Assembly: GCF_043290135.1 (NCBI RefSeq)
Contig: NW_027464602.1
Span: forward strand, 2,356,001-2,420,000
Origin: Rhipicephalus microplus
Lineage: Eukaryota; Arthropoda; Arachnida; Ixodida; Ixodidae
Direction of reading: 5' to 3'
Length of the DNA stretch: 64,000 bases
In this document: positions 34,686 to 46,486 of the stretch, in pieces
Position numbering within the stretch: position 1 is the first letter of the stretch
Layout: each line of letters begins with the position of its first letter
Position numbers and translations under genes: made by a program
Notes under the pieces: generated by a model
Databases searched by the model: none
The model's input: only the letters and a program-made list of their open reading frames with translations
What the model was told of the DNA's origin: nothing

Positions 34686-36284
34686 AGTCCTGCTCCACTC
34701 TCACCACCGTCAGAACATTTCTTCAGAGATATCACCCCAAAAAAAAAGAGCCGCAGCACCACCGGGTGGGCTCGAACCTCCAACCTTTCGGTTAACAGCC
34801 GATCGCGCTAGCCAATTGCGCCACGAAGACAGTCCTGCTGCACTCTCACCACCATCAGAACATATCTTCAAACTATCAGCGCAAAAAAAAGCGCCGCACC
34901 ACCACCGGGTGGGCTCGAAACTCCAACCTTTTGGTTAACAGCCGATCGCGCTAGCCAATTGCGCCACAGAGACAGTCTTGCTCCACTCTCAACACCATCA
35001 GAACATATCTTCAAAGCTACAAGCGCAAAGAAAAAAAAGCGCCGCACCACCACCGGGTGGGCTCGAACCTCCAACCTTTCGGTTAACAGCCGATCGCGCT
35101 AGCCAATTGCGCCACGGGGACAGTCTTGCTCCACCCTCACCACCATCAGAACATATCTTCAAAGCTATCAGCCCAAAGAAAAAAAGCACCGCACCACCAC
35201 CGGGTGGGCTCGAACTTCCAACCTTTCGGTTAACATCCATTCGCGCTAGCCAATTGTGCCACGGAGACAGTCCTGCTTCACTCTCACCACCATCAGAACA
35301 TATCTTCAAAGCTATCAGCACAAAGAAAAAAAAGCGCCACACCATCATCGAGTGGGCTCGAACCTCCAACCTTTCGGTTAACAACCGATCGCGCAAGCCA
35401 ATTGCACCACGGAGACAGTCCTGCTCCACACTCACCACTATCAGAACATATCTTCAAAGCTATCAGCGCAAAGAAAAAAAAGCGCCGCACCACCACCGGG
35501 TGGGCTCGAACCTCCAACCTTTCGGTTAACAGCCGATTGCGCAAGCCAATTGCGCCACGGAGACAGCCTTGCTCCAATCTCAACACCATCAGAACATATC
35601 TTCAAAGCTATTAGCGCAAAGAAAAAAAGCGCCGCACCACCACCGGGTGGGCTCGAACATCCAACCTTTCGGTTAACAGCCGATCGCGCTAGCCAATTGC
35701 GCCACGGAGACAGTCCTGCTCCACTCTCACCACCATCACAACATATCTTCAAACCTATCAGCACAAAGAAAAAAAAACGCCGCACCACCACCGGGTGGGC
35801 TCGAACCTCCAACCTTTCGGTTAACAGCCGATCGCGCAAGCCAATTGCGCCATGGAGACAGTCCTGCTCCACTCTCACCACCATCAGAACATATCTTCAA
35901 AGCTATCGGCCCAAAGAAAAAAAGCACCGCACCACCACCGGGTGGGCTCGAACCTCCAACCTTTCGGTCAACAGGTAATCGCGCTAGCCAATTGCGCCAC
36001 GGAGACAGTCTTGCTCCACTCTCACCACCATCACTACATATCTTCAAAGCTATCAGCACAAAGAAAAAAAATGCCGCACCACCACCGGGTGGGCTCGAAC
36101 CTCCAACCTTTCGGTTAACAGCCGATCGCGCAAGCCAATTGCGCCACGGAGACAGTCCTGCTCCACTCTCACCACCATCAGAACATATCTTCAAAGCTAT
36201 CGGCCCAAAGAAAAAAAGCACCGCACCACCACCGGGTGGGCTCGAACCTCCCACCTTTCGGTCAACAGGTAATCGCGCTAGCCA

Positions 36285-36300
36285 ATTGCGCCACGGAGAC
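36285..36300. other. Empty paralogue of the LINE insertion site
   Basis: The same 16 bases as the target-site duplication are present once, with matching left flank (variant anticodon region GGTCAACAGGTAATCG) and right flank (AGTCCTGCTCC, then the CATCACAACATATC variant). It is the pre-insertion arrangement in a duplicated block. Confidence 0.8.
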
Positions 36301-36959
36301 AGTCCTGCTCCACTGTCACCACCATCACAACATATCTTCAAAGCTATCAGCACAAAGAAAAAAAAGCGGCACACCATCACCGCGTGGGCTCGAACCTCCA
36401 ACCTTTCGGTTAACCGCTGATCGCGCTAGCCAAATGCGCCACGGAGACAGTCGTGCTCCACTCTCACCACCATCAGAACATATCTTCAAAGCTATCAGCC
36501 CAAAGAAAAAAAAGCGCCGCACCACCTCCGGGTGGGCTCGAACCTCCAACCTTTCGGTTAACAGCCGATCGCGCTAGCCTATTGCACCACGGAGACAGTC
36601 CTGCTCCACTCTCACCACCGTCAGAACATTTCTTCAGAGATATCACCTCAAAAAAAAGAGCCGCAGCACCACCGGGTGGGCTCGAACCTCCAACCTTTCG
36701 GTTAACAGCCGATCGCGCTAGCCAATTGCGCCACGAAGACAGTCCTGCTGCACTCTCACCACCATCAGAACATATCTTCAAACTATCAGCGCAAAAAAAA
36801 AGCGCCGCACCACCACCGGGTGGGCTCGAAACTCCAACCTTTTGGTTAACAGCCGATCGCGCTAGCCAATTGCGCCACAGAGACAGTCGTGCTCCACTCT
36901 CACCACCATCAGAACATATCTTCAAAGCTATCAGCCCAAAGAAAAAAAAGCGCCGCACC

Positions 36960-37032
36960 ACCTCCGGGTGGGCTCGAACCTCCAACCTTTCGGTTAACAG
37001 CCGATCGCGCTAGCCAAATGCGCCACGGAGAC
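36960..37032 (-). tRNA. Best-folding tRNA-Asn(GTT)-like monomer seen
   Basis: This monomer combines acceptor GTCTCCG/CGGAGGT (seven pairs with two wobbles), D stem GCGC/GCGC, anticodon loop CTGTTAA and B box GGTTCGAGCCC, followed by a T8 run. Only the A27:A43 and 51:63 positions do not pair. If any monomer still makes a processed tRNA, this class is the best candidate. Confidence 0.55.
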
Positions 37033-38927
37033 AGTCGTGCTGCACTCTCACCACCATCACAACATATCTTCAAAGCTATCAGCACAAAGAAAAAAAAGCG
37101 GCACACCATCACCGCGTGGGCTCGAACCTCCAACCTTTCGGTTAACCCCTGATCGCGCTAGCCAAATGCGCCACGGAGACAGTCGTGCTCCACTCTCACC
37201 ACCATCAGAACATATCTTCAAAGCTATCAGCCCAAAGAAAAAAAAGCGCCGCACCACCTCCGGGTGGGCTCGAACCTCCAACCTTTCGGTTAACAGCCGA
37301 TCGCGCTAGCCTATTGCACCACGGAGACAGTCCTGCTCCACTCTCACCACCGTCAGAACATTTCTTCAGAGATATCACCCCAAAAAAAAAAGAGCCGCAG
37401 CACCACCGGGTGGGCTCGAACCTCCAACCTTTCGGTTAACAGCCGATCGCGCTAGCCAATTGCGCCACGAAGACAGTCCTGCTGCACTCTCACCACCATC
37501 AGAACATATCTTCAAACTATCAGCGCAAAAAAAAGCGCCGCACCACCACCGGGTGGGCTCGAAACTCCAACCTTTTGGTTAACAGCCGATCGCGCTAGCC
37601 AATTGCGCCACAGAGACAGTCTTGCTCCACTCTCAACACCATCAGAACATATCTTCAAAGCTACAAGCGCAAAGAAAAAAAAGCGCCGCACCACCACCGG
37701 GTGGGCTCGAACCTCCAACCTTTCGGTTAACAGCCGATCGCGCTAGCCAATTGCGCCACGGGGACAGTCTTGCTCCACCCTCACCACCATCAGAACATAT
37801 CTTCAAAGCTATCAGCCCAAAGAAAAAAAGCACCGCACCACCACCAGGTGGGCTCGAACTTCCAACCTTTCGGTTAACATCCATTCGCGCTAGCCAATTG
37901 TGCCACGGAGACAGTCCTGCTTCACTCTCACCACCATCAGAACATATCTTCAAAGCTATCAGCACAAAGAAAAAAAAGCGCCACACCATCATCGAGTGGG
38001 CTCGAACCTCCAACCTTTCGGTTAACAACCGATCGCGCAAGCCAATTGCACCACGGAGACAGTCCTGCTCCACACTCACCACTATCAGAACATATCTTCA
38101 AAGCTATCAGCGCAAAGAAAAAAAAGCGCCGCACCACCACCGGGTGGGCTCGAACCTCCAACCTTTCGGTTAACAGCCGATTGCGCAAGCCAATTGCGCC
38201 ACGGAGACAGCCTTGCTCCAATCTCAACACCATCAGAACATATCTTCAAAGCTATTAGCGCAAAGAAAAAAAGCGCCGCACCACCACCGGGTGGGCTCGA
38301 ACATCCAACCTTTCGGTTAACAGCCGATCGCGCTAGCCAATTGCGCCACGGAGACAGTCCTGCTCCACTCTCACCACCATCACAACATATCTTCAAACCT
38401 ATCAGCACAAAGAAAAAAAACGCCGCACCACCACCGGGTGGGCTCGAACCTCCAACCTTTCGGTTAACAGCCGATCGCGCAAGCCAATTGCGCCATGGAG
38501 ACAGTCCTGCTCCACTCTCACCACCATCAGAACATATCTTCAAAGCTATCGGCCCAAAGAAAAAAAGCACCGCACCACCACCGGGTGGGCTCGAACCTCC
38601 AACCTTTCGGTCAACAGGTAATCGCGCTAGCCAATTGCGCCACGGAGACAGTCTTGCTCCACTCTCACCACCATCACTACATAGCTTCAAAGCTATCAGC
38701 ACAAAGAAAAAAAACGCCGCACCACCACCGGGTGGGCTCGAACCTCCAACCTTTCGGTTAACAGCCGATCGCGCAAGCCAATTGCGCCACGGAGACAGTC
38801 CTGCTCCACTCTCACCACCATCAGAACATATCTTCAAAGCTATCGGCCCAAAGAAAAAAAGCACCGCACCACCACCGGGTGGGCTCGAACCTCCAACCTT
38901 TCGGTCAACAGGTAATCGCGCTAGCCA

Positions 38928-38943
38928 ATTGCGCCACGGAGAC
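38928..38943. other. Second empty paralogue of the LINE insertion site
   Basis: As at 36285, with flanks even closer to those of the LINE (no C change in the variable region and no G change in the spacer). The block duplication is therefore shared while the LINE is not. Confidence 0.8.
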
Positions 38944-41900
38944 AGTCCTGCTCCACTCTCACCACCATCACAACATATCTTCAAAGCTATCAGCACAAAG
39001 AAAAAAAAGCGGCACACCATCACCGCGTGGGCTCGAACCTCCAACCTTTCGGTTAACCGCTGATCGCGCTAGCCAAATGCGCCACGGAGACAGTCGTGCT
39101 CCACTCTCACCACCATCAGAACATATCTTCAAAGCTATCAGCCCAAAGAAAAAAAAGCGCCGCACCACCTCCGGGTGGGCTCGAACCTCCAACCTTTCGG
39201 TTAACAGCCGATCGCGCTAGCCTATTGCACCACGGAGACAGTCCTGCTCCACTCTCACCACCGTCAGAACATTTCTTCAGAGATATCACCTCAAAAAAAA
39301 AGAGCCGCAGCACCACCGGGTGGGCTCGAACCTCCAACCTTTCGGTTAACAGCCGATCGCGCTAGCCAATTGCGCCACGAAGACAGTCCTGCTGCACTCT
39401 CACCACCATCAGAACATATCTTCAAACTATCAGCGCAAAAAAAAAGCGCCGCACCACCACCGGGTGGGCTCGAAACTCCAACCTTTTGGTTAACAGCCGA
39501 TCGCGCTAGCCAATTGCGCCACAGAGACAGTCTTGCTCCACTCTCAACACCATCAGAACATATCTTCAAAGCTACAAGCGCAAAGAAAAAAAAGCGCCGC
39601 ACCACCACCGGGTGGGCTCGAACCTCCAACCTTTCGGTTAACAGCCGATCGCGCTAGCCAATTGCGCCACGGGGACAGTCTTGCTCCACCCTCACCACCA
39701 TCAGAACATATCTTCAAAGCTATCAGCCCAAAGAAAAAAAGCACCGCACCACCACCGGGTGGGCTCGAACTTCCAACCTTTCGGTTAACATCCATTCGCG
39801 CTAGCCAATTGTGCCACGGAGACAGTCCTGCTTCACTCTCACCACCATCAGAACATATCTTCAAAGCTATCAGCACAAAGAAAAAAAAGCGCCACACCAT
39901 CATCGAGTGGGCTCGAACCTCCAACCTTTCGGTTAACAACCGATCGCGCAAGCCAATTGCACCACGGAGACAGTCCTGCTCCACACTCAAAACTATCAGA
40001 ACATATCTTCAAAGCTATCAGCGCAAAGAAAAAAAAGCGCCGCACCACCACCGGGTGGGCTCGAACCTCCAACCTTTCGGTTAACAGCCGATTGCGCAAG
40101 CCAATTGCGCCACGGAGACAGTCCTGCTCCACTCTCACCACCATCAGAACATATCTTCAAAGCTATCAGCCTAAAGAAAAAAAGCACCGCACCATCACCG
40201 GGTGGGCTCGAACTTCCAACCTTTCGGTTAACAGCCAATCGCGCTAGCCAATTCCGCCACGGAGACAGTCCTGCTTCACTCTCACCACCATCAGAACATA
40301 TCTTCAAAGCTATCAGCACAAAGAAAAAAAGCGCCACACCATCATCGGGTGGGCTCGAACCTCCAACCTTTCGGTTAACAGCCGATCGCGCAAGCCAATT
40401 GCCCCACGGAGACAGTCCTGCTCCACACTCACCACCGTCAAAACATTTCTTCAGAGCTATCACCCCAAAGAAAAAAAAGCGCCGCACCACCACCGGGTGG
40501 GCTCGAACCTCCAACCTTTCAGTTAACAGCCGATCGCGCTAGCCGATTGCGCCACGGAGACAGTCCTGGTCCACTCTCACCACCATCAGAACATATCTTC
40601 AAAGCTTTCAGCGCAAAGAAAAAAAGCGCCGCGCCACCACCGGGTGGGCTCGAACCTCCAACCTTTCGGTTAACAGCCGATCGCGCTAACCCATTGCGCC
40701 AGCGGGACAGTCTTGCTCCACTCTCACCACTATCAGAACATATCTTCAAAGGTATCAGCGCAAAGAAAAAAAAGCGCCGCACCACCACCGGGTGGGCTCG
40801 AACCTCCAACCTTTCGGTTAACATCCATTCGCGCTAGCCAATTGTGCCACGGAGACAGTCCTGCTTCACTCTCACCACCATCAGAACATATCTTCAAAGC
40901 TATCAGCACAAAGAAAAAAAAGCGCCACACCATCATCGGGTGGGCTCGAACCTCTAACCTTTCGGTTAACAACCGATCGCGCAAGCCAATTGCACCACGG
41001 AGACAGTCCTGCTCCACACTCACCACCGTCAAAACATTTCTTCAGAGCTATCACCCCAAAGAAAAAAAAGCGCCGCACCACCACCGGGTAGGCTCGAAAC
41101 ACCAACCTTTCGGTTAACAGCCGATCGCGTTAGCCAATTGCGCCATGGAGACAGTCCTGCTCCACTCTCACCACCATCAGAACAGATCTTCAAAGCCATC
41201 AGCCCAAAGAAAAAAAAGCACCGCACCACCACCGGGTGGGCTCGAACCTCCAACCTTTCGGTTAACAGCCAATCGCGCTAACCCAATGCGCCACGGGGAC
41301 AGTCTTACTCCACTCTCACCACCATCAGAACATATCTTCAAAGCCATAAGCCCAAAGAAAAAAAAGCACCGCACCACCACCGGGTGGGCTCGAACCTCCA
41401 ACCTTTCGGTTAACAGCCAATCGCGCTAGCCAATTGCGCCACGGAGACAGTCCTGCTCCACTCTCACCACCATCAGAACATATCTTCAAAGCTATTAGCG
41501 CAAAGAAAAAAAGCGCCGCGCCCCCACCGGGTGGGCTCGAACCTCCAACCTTTCGGTTAACAGCCGATCGCGCTAACCTAATGCGCCACGGGGACAGTCT
41601 TGCTCCACTCTCACCACCATCAGAACATATCTTCAAAGCTATCAGCACAAAGAGAAAAAAGCGCCGCACCACCACCGGGTGGGCTCGAAACTCCAACCTT
41701 TCGGTTAACAGCCGATCGCGATAGCCACTTGCGCCATGGAGACAGTCCTGCTTCACTCTCACCACCATCAGAACATATCTTCAAAGCTATTAGCGCAAAG
41801 AAAACAAGCGCCGCGCCACCTTCGGGTGGGCTCGAACCTCCAACCTTTCGGTTAACAGCCGATAGCGCTAACCCATTGCGCCACGGGGACAGTCTTGCTC

Positions 41901-43351
41901 CACTCTCACCACTATCAGAACATATCTTCAAAGCTATCAGCGCAAAGAAAAAAAAGCGCCGCACCACCACCGGGTGGGCTCGAACCTCCAACCTTTCGGT
42001 TAACAGCCGATTGCGCAAGCCAATTGCGCCACGGAGACAGTCCTGCTCCATTCTCACCACCATCAGAACATATCTTCAAAGCTATCAGCCTAAAGAAAAA
42101 AAGCACCGCACCACCACCGGGTGGGCTCGAACTTCCAACCTTTCGGTTAACAGCCAATCGCGCTAGCCAATTCCGCCACGGAGACAGTCCTGCTTCACTC
42201 TCACCACCATCAGAACATATCTTCAAAGCTATCAGCACAAAGAAAAAAAGCGCCACACCATCATCGGGTGGGCTCGACCCTCCAACCTTTCGGTTAACAG
42301 CCGATCGCGCAAGCCAATTGCGCCACGGAGACAGTCCTGCTCCACACTCACCACCGTCAAAACATTTCTTCAGAGCTATCACCCCAAAGAAAAAAAAGCG
42401 CCGCACCACCACCGGGTGGGCTCGAACCTCCAACCTTTCAGTTAACAGCCGATCGCGCTAGCCGATTGCGCCACGGAGACAGTCCTGGTCCACTCTCACC
42501 ACCATCAGAACATATCTTCAAAGCTTTCAGCGCAAAGAAAAAAAAGCGCCGCGCCACCACCGGGTGGGCTCGAACCTCCAACCTTTCGGTTAACAGCCGA
42601 TCGCGCTAACCCATTGCGCCAGGGGGACAGTCTTGCTCCACTCTCACCACTATCAGAACATATCTTCAAAGCTATCAGCGCAAAGAAAAAAAAGCGCCGC
42701 ACCACCACCGGGTGGGCTCGAACCTCCAACCTTTCGGTTAACAGCCGATCGCGCTAGCCAATTGCGCCACAGAGACAGTCTTGCTCCACTCTCAACACCA
42801 TCAGAACATATCTTCAAAGCTACAAGCGCAAAGAAAAAAAAGCGCCGCACCACCACCGGGTGGGCTCGAACCTCCAACCTTTCGGTTAACAGCAGATCGC
42901 GCTAGCCAATTGCGCCACGGGGACAGTCTTGCTCCACTCTCACCACCATCAGAACATATCTTCAAAGCTATCAGCGCAAAGAAAAAAAAGCGCCGCACCA
43001 CCACCGGGTGGGCTCGAACCTCCAACCTTTCGGTTAACAGCCGATCGCGCTAGCCAATTGCGCCAGGGAGACAGTCCTGCTCCACTCTCACCACCATCAG
43101 AACATATCATCAAAGCTATCAGCCCAAAGAAAAAAAAGCGCCGCACCAGCACCGGGTGGGCTCGAACCTTCAACCTTTCGGTTAACAGCCGATCGCACTA
43201 GCCAATTGCGCCACGGAGACAATCGTGCTCCACGCTCACCAACATCAGAAAATATCTTCAAAGCTATCATCGCAAAGAAAAAAGCAACACACCCCACCCG
43301 GGAGGGCTCGAAATTCCAACTTTTTGGTTAAAAGCCGATCGCGCTAGCCAA

Positions 43352-43598
43352 GTTGTACAAGTAGCAGCCACTATGGGCGGAGCCATCCAATAAGACCGGC
43401 ATTATTGGCCCGCCGTTTGAACGTTATTGCCGGCGTCAGCTGAAAAGTCAACATCACGATGTCATAATATTAGAATATGAGCCAATTTCTTCGTGTGCTG
43501 CTTTTTGGCGCTGTTCTGGCCCCAATTCACGCGCCGATTTTTCAAGTTAGAGAGAGAGTAATATATGTGCCGGGCACACTATTAGAACTATCTTTTCG
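43352..43598. other. Unassigned DNA between array and SINE
   Basis: Single-copy-looking sequence directly after the satellite edge. It holds a short GAGAGAGA tract near 43551 and no open frame or RNA gene that I recognise. Confidence 0.5.
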
Positions 43599-43612
43599 TC
43601 ATTAAACCATGC

Positions 43613-43853
43613 CCCGCCGCGGCGGTCTAGTGGCTAAGGTACTCGGCTGCTGACCCGCAGGTTGCGGGTTCGAATCCCGGCTGCGGCGGCTGCATTTCCG
43701 ATGGAGGCGGAAATGTTGTAGGCCCGTGTGCTCAGATTTGGGTGCACGTTAAAGAACCCCAGGTGGTCGAAATTTCCGGAGCCCTCCACTACGGCGTCTC
43801 TCATAATTATATGGTGGTTTTGGGACGTTAAACCCCACATATCAATCAATAAA
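43613..43853 (+). mobile_element. Ruka-like tRNA-derived tick SINE, full length
   Basis: About 241 bp flanked by a perfect 14-bp duplication TCATTAAACCATGC (43599-43612 and 43854-43867). The tRNA-like head has A-box-like TCTAGTGGCTAAGG and B box GGTTCGAATCC (43667-43677). The body includes the blocks ACGTTAAAGAACCCCAGGTGG and GGTTTTGGGACGTTAAAC, and the tail is (CAAT)n-type. These blocks are the hallmarks I know from Ruka in hard ticks. It depends on a LINE for movement. The intact duplication shows a fairly recent insertion. Confidence 0.88.
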
Positions 43854-43867
43854 TCATTAAACCATGC

Positions 43868-44509
43868 ACAGCTCGTTGAAATGCATAATCGTTGGTTGAA
43901 GTTGTGCAAGGTAGACTTTTTAAGTGAGAAAAAATTACCGATCAAGTTTCTCTGTCAGACGTGACGTCCGATGCGGTGCTATCCGTACGTATGACGAAGC
44001 TGCTGCGGATACCGCTGTCTTACGCGTGCATGTAGACGTCGAACATCTGACGCAAATCTTAACGTATCATGTGTCGGGCTAGCTATCTACGCGACCTATT
44101 CTAATCTGTTTTGCGTTCACAGCACAGTACGGTTAACGGCACTTGCTGCTGCTTGACGTGTGGGAAGAGCGGGGGTCGTCAGTTGCGTTATGGTGACTGA
44201 ATCATACAGCATATGCAGTTGCCGTGATCTAACACACAGACGCGTGTGCGCGCGCACGCACGCGCTATATTAATGCAACGACCACACGAATTCCCAACAA
44301 CATCGCAGCGAACGGTTGGTAAGGTGTTGCGGAGTGTGTTGGGCGTCGTATAGGGCACCCTGTCGGTGCCCAGCTCGTTGCGAACGCGAATTTCGGCGTG
44401 GAACGCATCTTTTTTATGTACTTTTTTTACGTGTGCCCAAAACGGTAGGCTGCGCGATACGAGAAGTACGACACACAAAAAAAAGAAACGTGAATGCATA
44501 GGGCAAATT
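43868..44509. other. Non-coding stretch with alternating purine-pyrimidine tract
   Basis: No gene recognised. At about 44233-44268 there is an alternating GCGTGTGCGCGCGCACGCACGC tract, which is prone to Z-DNA or slippage. Short open frames here lack any familiar motif. Confidence 0.45.
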
Positions 44510-44584
44510 GTTAATAACAAAAAAAAACCACGCACGGTCACGCCACTGCAGTGGCGTGAGCGTGCGTGTTTTTTTCTTATTAAC
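44510..44584. repeat. Long imperfect inverted repeat (hairpin)
   Basis: The arms read GTTAATAA / TTATTAAC at the ends, then A-run against T-run, then CACGCACG / CGTGCGTG, closing on the perfect palindrome CACGCCACTGCAGTGGCGTG (centre near 44548). There are a few mismatches and a 3-nt bulge in the A run. It may be a small foldback/MITE-like element. I see no clear duplication around it. Confidence 0.7.
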
Positions 44585-44600
44585 GAAGCACATGTGCTTC
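44585..44600. repeat. Perfect 16-bp palindrome
   Basis: GAAGCACATGTGCTTC is self-complementary and directly abuts the preceding hairpin. Confidence 0.8.
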
Positions 44601-46237
44601 CATAAAACATGACAGCCAAGAATGATGAAGTATTCATTTACATACAAATTACTATGAGTTGCTGAAACTCACGCAAAAGAACATAATTTTCTTCCTCGGA
44701 TACTGATCGAGTGCCTTGGAATTATGCTATGTGAATTTGACACATCAACAGTGCATTATGATTCCCACCATAAGGGGCCACAATCTTGGCAAGTAATAGA
44801 AGTACTCTTCCCACCTGATGTGCACCTAACGTAAAGAGGCCTTGTTTCTCAAGTTAGCAATATATATCATATATATATGTATATATAACCACTGGAAAAA
44901 TATACCAGGTGTAACCAGAAAAAGGTGCACCTGCAAATTTAAAGTTTAAAAGAAGCAATGACATGCCAACCATCCAAAATAGAACGCCTGAGAAAGGAGC
45001 ATCAATCAGTATTACAGCAGCTAAAAGCCTGCTAACAGCTGAAGGTAGTCATACTGCTCTTCCATTCAAGTATAGTGTACACTGAGAAAAGATGCTGAAG
45101 ATACACCATCAGCAAATGACAAAAGCAATACAGACCGAGCTTTCTCTTAAAATACAAAAAGTTTTTAGCTGAGGAGGAAAATAAGTCATTGGCACACAAT
45201 AAGTGCACAAAAAAAAAGCTGTCGCACGAGACTGTCAGCGCTTAGACAACACAGGCAAAAATACAGTAGACTGAAGAAGGGAAAACCCATAGCAAAAGTT
45301 ACCATACTCCTGAGTTCTTGCTTTGCGTGCAAATGAAGCTAGCGTGAAGTTGAACACTAGATTAAAGCACCACAATCAAAATCTGGAAGTCAATGCTTTA
45401 GGAATAATACAAAGTACTGAAGAAGCATGCAAGGAGCATTCCTGTGAAGGAAAATATAAATAAAGACTGAAAGCTCTGTGGCCCTGAACAAGACAACACC
45501 ACAATCAATCGAAGAGCCGTTCGGACACACCAGCAGTTCTGGCCAACACTAAAAAGTCACAAAAACATACCTTTAATGCCTTTTTTACAAGAGAACTTCA
45601 AACGAAATGTGCATACACCAATGCCAGAAGTATCGATGGAAGCTATTACTCATATTCAGCTCTTCATTGAAACACTGACAGAAGATACTTGTACCTGGAT
45701 GCTTAATTACTTTGGTACAACTCAAGAGCGTCGACGCAAAGTGGCAAAAAATTATGATGGAAGACTACAATGTGATCAAATGCACACGTCAACCACCAAC
45801 CAAGGTCCTATGCTAGAGTGAATATCGCAAAAGTCTTGAATGCCTAATGTCACTGGCTCATACTCAGCGTTTTCAATCAAAATCTTGACCTCCCACACAG
45901 CATATTATTTCAACAACCTGCCACCTCTCACCATGTCATGAAACAAGCTCGAGTATACACAAACCCTCCTCACCGTTAGGTAGTTAGATAGCTCCACTAG
46001 GGCTTCACTCTTGGAACACATAGACCAGGGCCGTAACTAGACGGGTAGTGAGGAGGTTCTGAGCCCCTCAAGTATTTTCATGCTCTGACTTTTCGTCAAC
46101 AATAGCTTAATCTGGGCAAGTTGGTTCATCGTGGTTGTGTTCTAGTAACAGTGAGAAAAGTTGAGGAAGAGACAAAAAGGACAGGAAAGAGCGCTGACTG
46201 CCAACTAAATTTTATTGAAGGTACTACGCCCACTTTT
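44601..46237. other. Non-coding stretch with AT microsatellite
   Basis: An (AT)-rich tract lies at about 44861-44888. An 81-codon open frame at 45576-45821 shows no recognisable domain. The segment near 46020-46230 has the look of old dispersed repeat sequence. No gene is assigned. Confidence 0.4.
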
Positions 46238-46486
46238 TTACAGAGTACAAGAACAGTGCTCATGCACAAAGACACATGTGAGACCATGATAATATAATCT
46301 TAACTGAGAAAAGAATACTCTCTCTCCGAATGGATGAGTGAAGGTATACTGATGCACTGATCCATGGCCTTCCTGACAAGAAAATGCTTTCACAGTCTCT
46401 CTTTCATTTCTTGTTCTTGCTTTTTTCAAAAACAGTGTTTTATGAAACATAGAACTGCACTTACATTCTTTACAGTGTATGGCCAT
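46238..46486 (-). pseudogene. Possible remnant of a Penelope-like element C-terminus
   Basis: An 82-codon minus-strand frame holds a CKECKC pair followed by KARTRNERETVKAF, reminiscent of the tail after the GIY-YIG domain in arthropod Penelope-like elements (a basic RxxxExxxAF segment). No catalytic domain is left, and adjacent sequence gives no further coding support. It could equally be another decayed retroelement, so this is a tentative call. Confidence 0.3.

Larger units (their letters stand above)
34374..43351 (-). repeat. Tandem array of tRNA-Asn-derived monomers, right arm
   Basis: About 60 monomers of the same satellite, same orientation, continuing the array after the LINE. Higher-order duplication is visible: 34978-37000 recurs at 37622 onward (offset 2643-2644), and 37622-38173 recurs at 39533 (offset 1911). 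Monomers matching the left flank of the LINE (28911-29513) recur at about 35695-36300 and 38340-38943, confirming that both arms are one array. The array ends at 43351 inside the last monomer, within its D arm, so the tRNA 5' end and the spacer are missing there. Beyond it the sequence is unrelated. Confidence 0.92.

Noticed and set aside
1..43351. CRISPR array
   Set aside because: The regular repeats have no unique spacers; the whole 148-bp monomer is repeated and contains a tRNA-like body. The surrounding DNA is clearly metazoan.
44188..44637. 149-codon minus-strand frame
   Set aside because: It runs over the hairpin and the purine-pyrimidine tract, has low-complexity Cys/Phe-rich composition and no domain.
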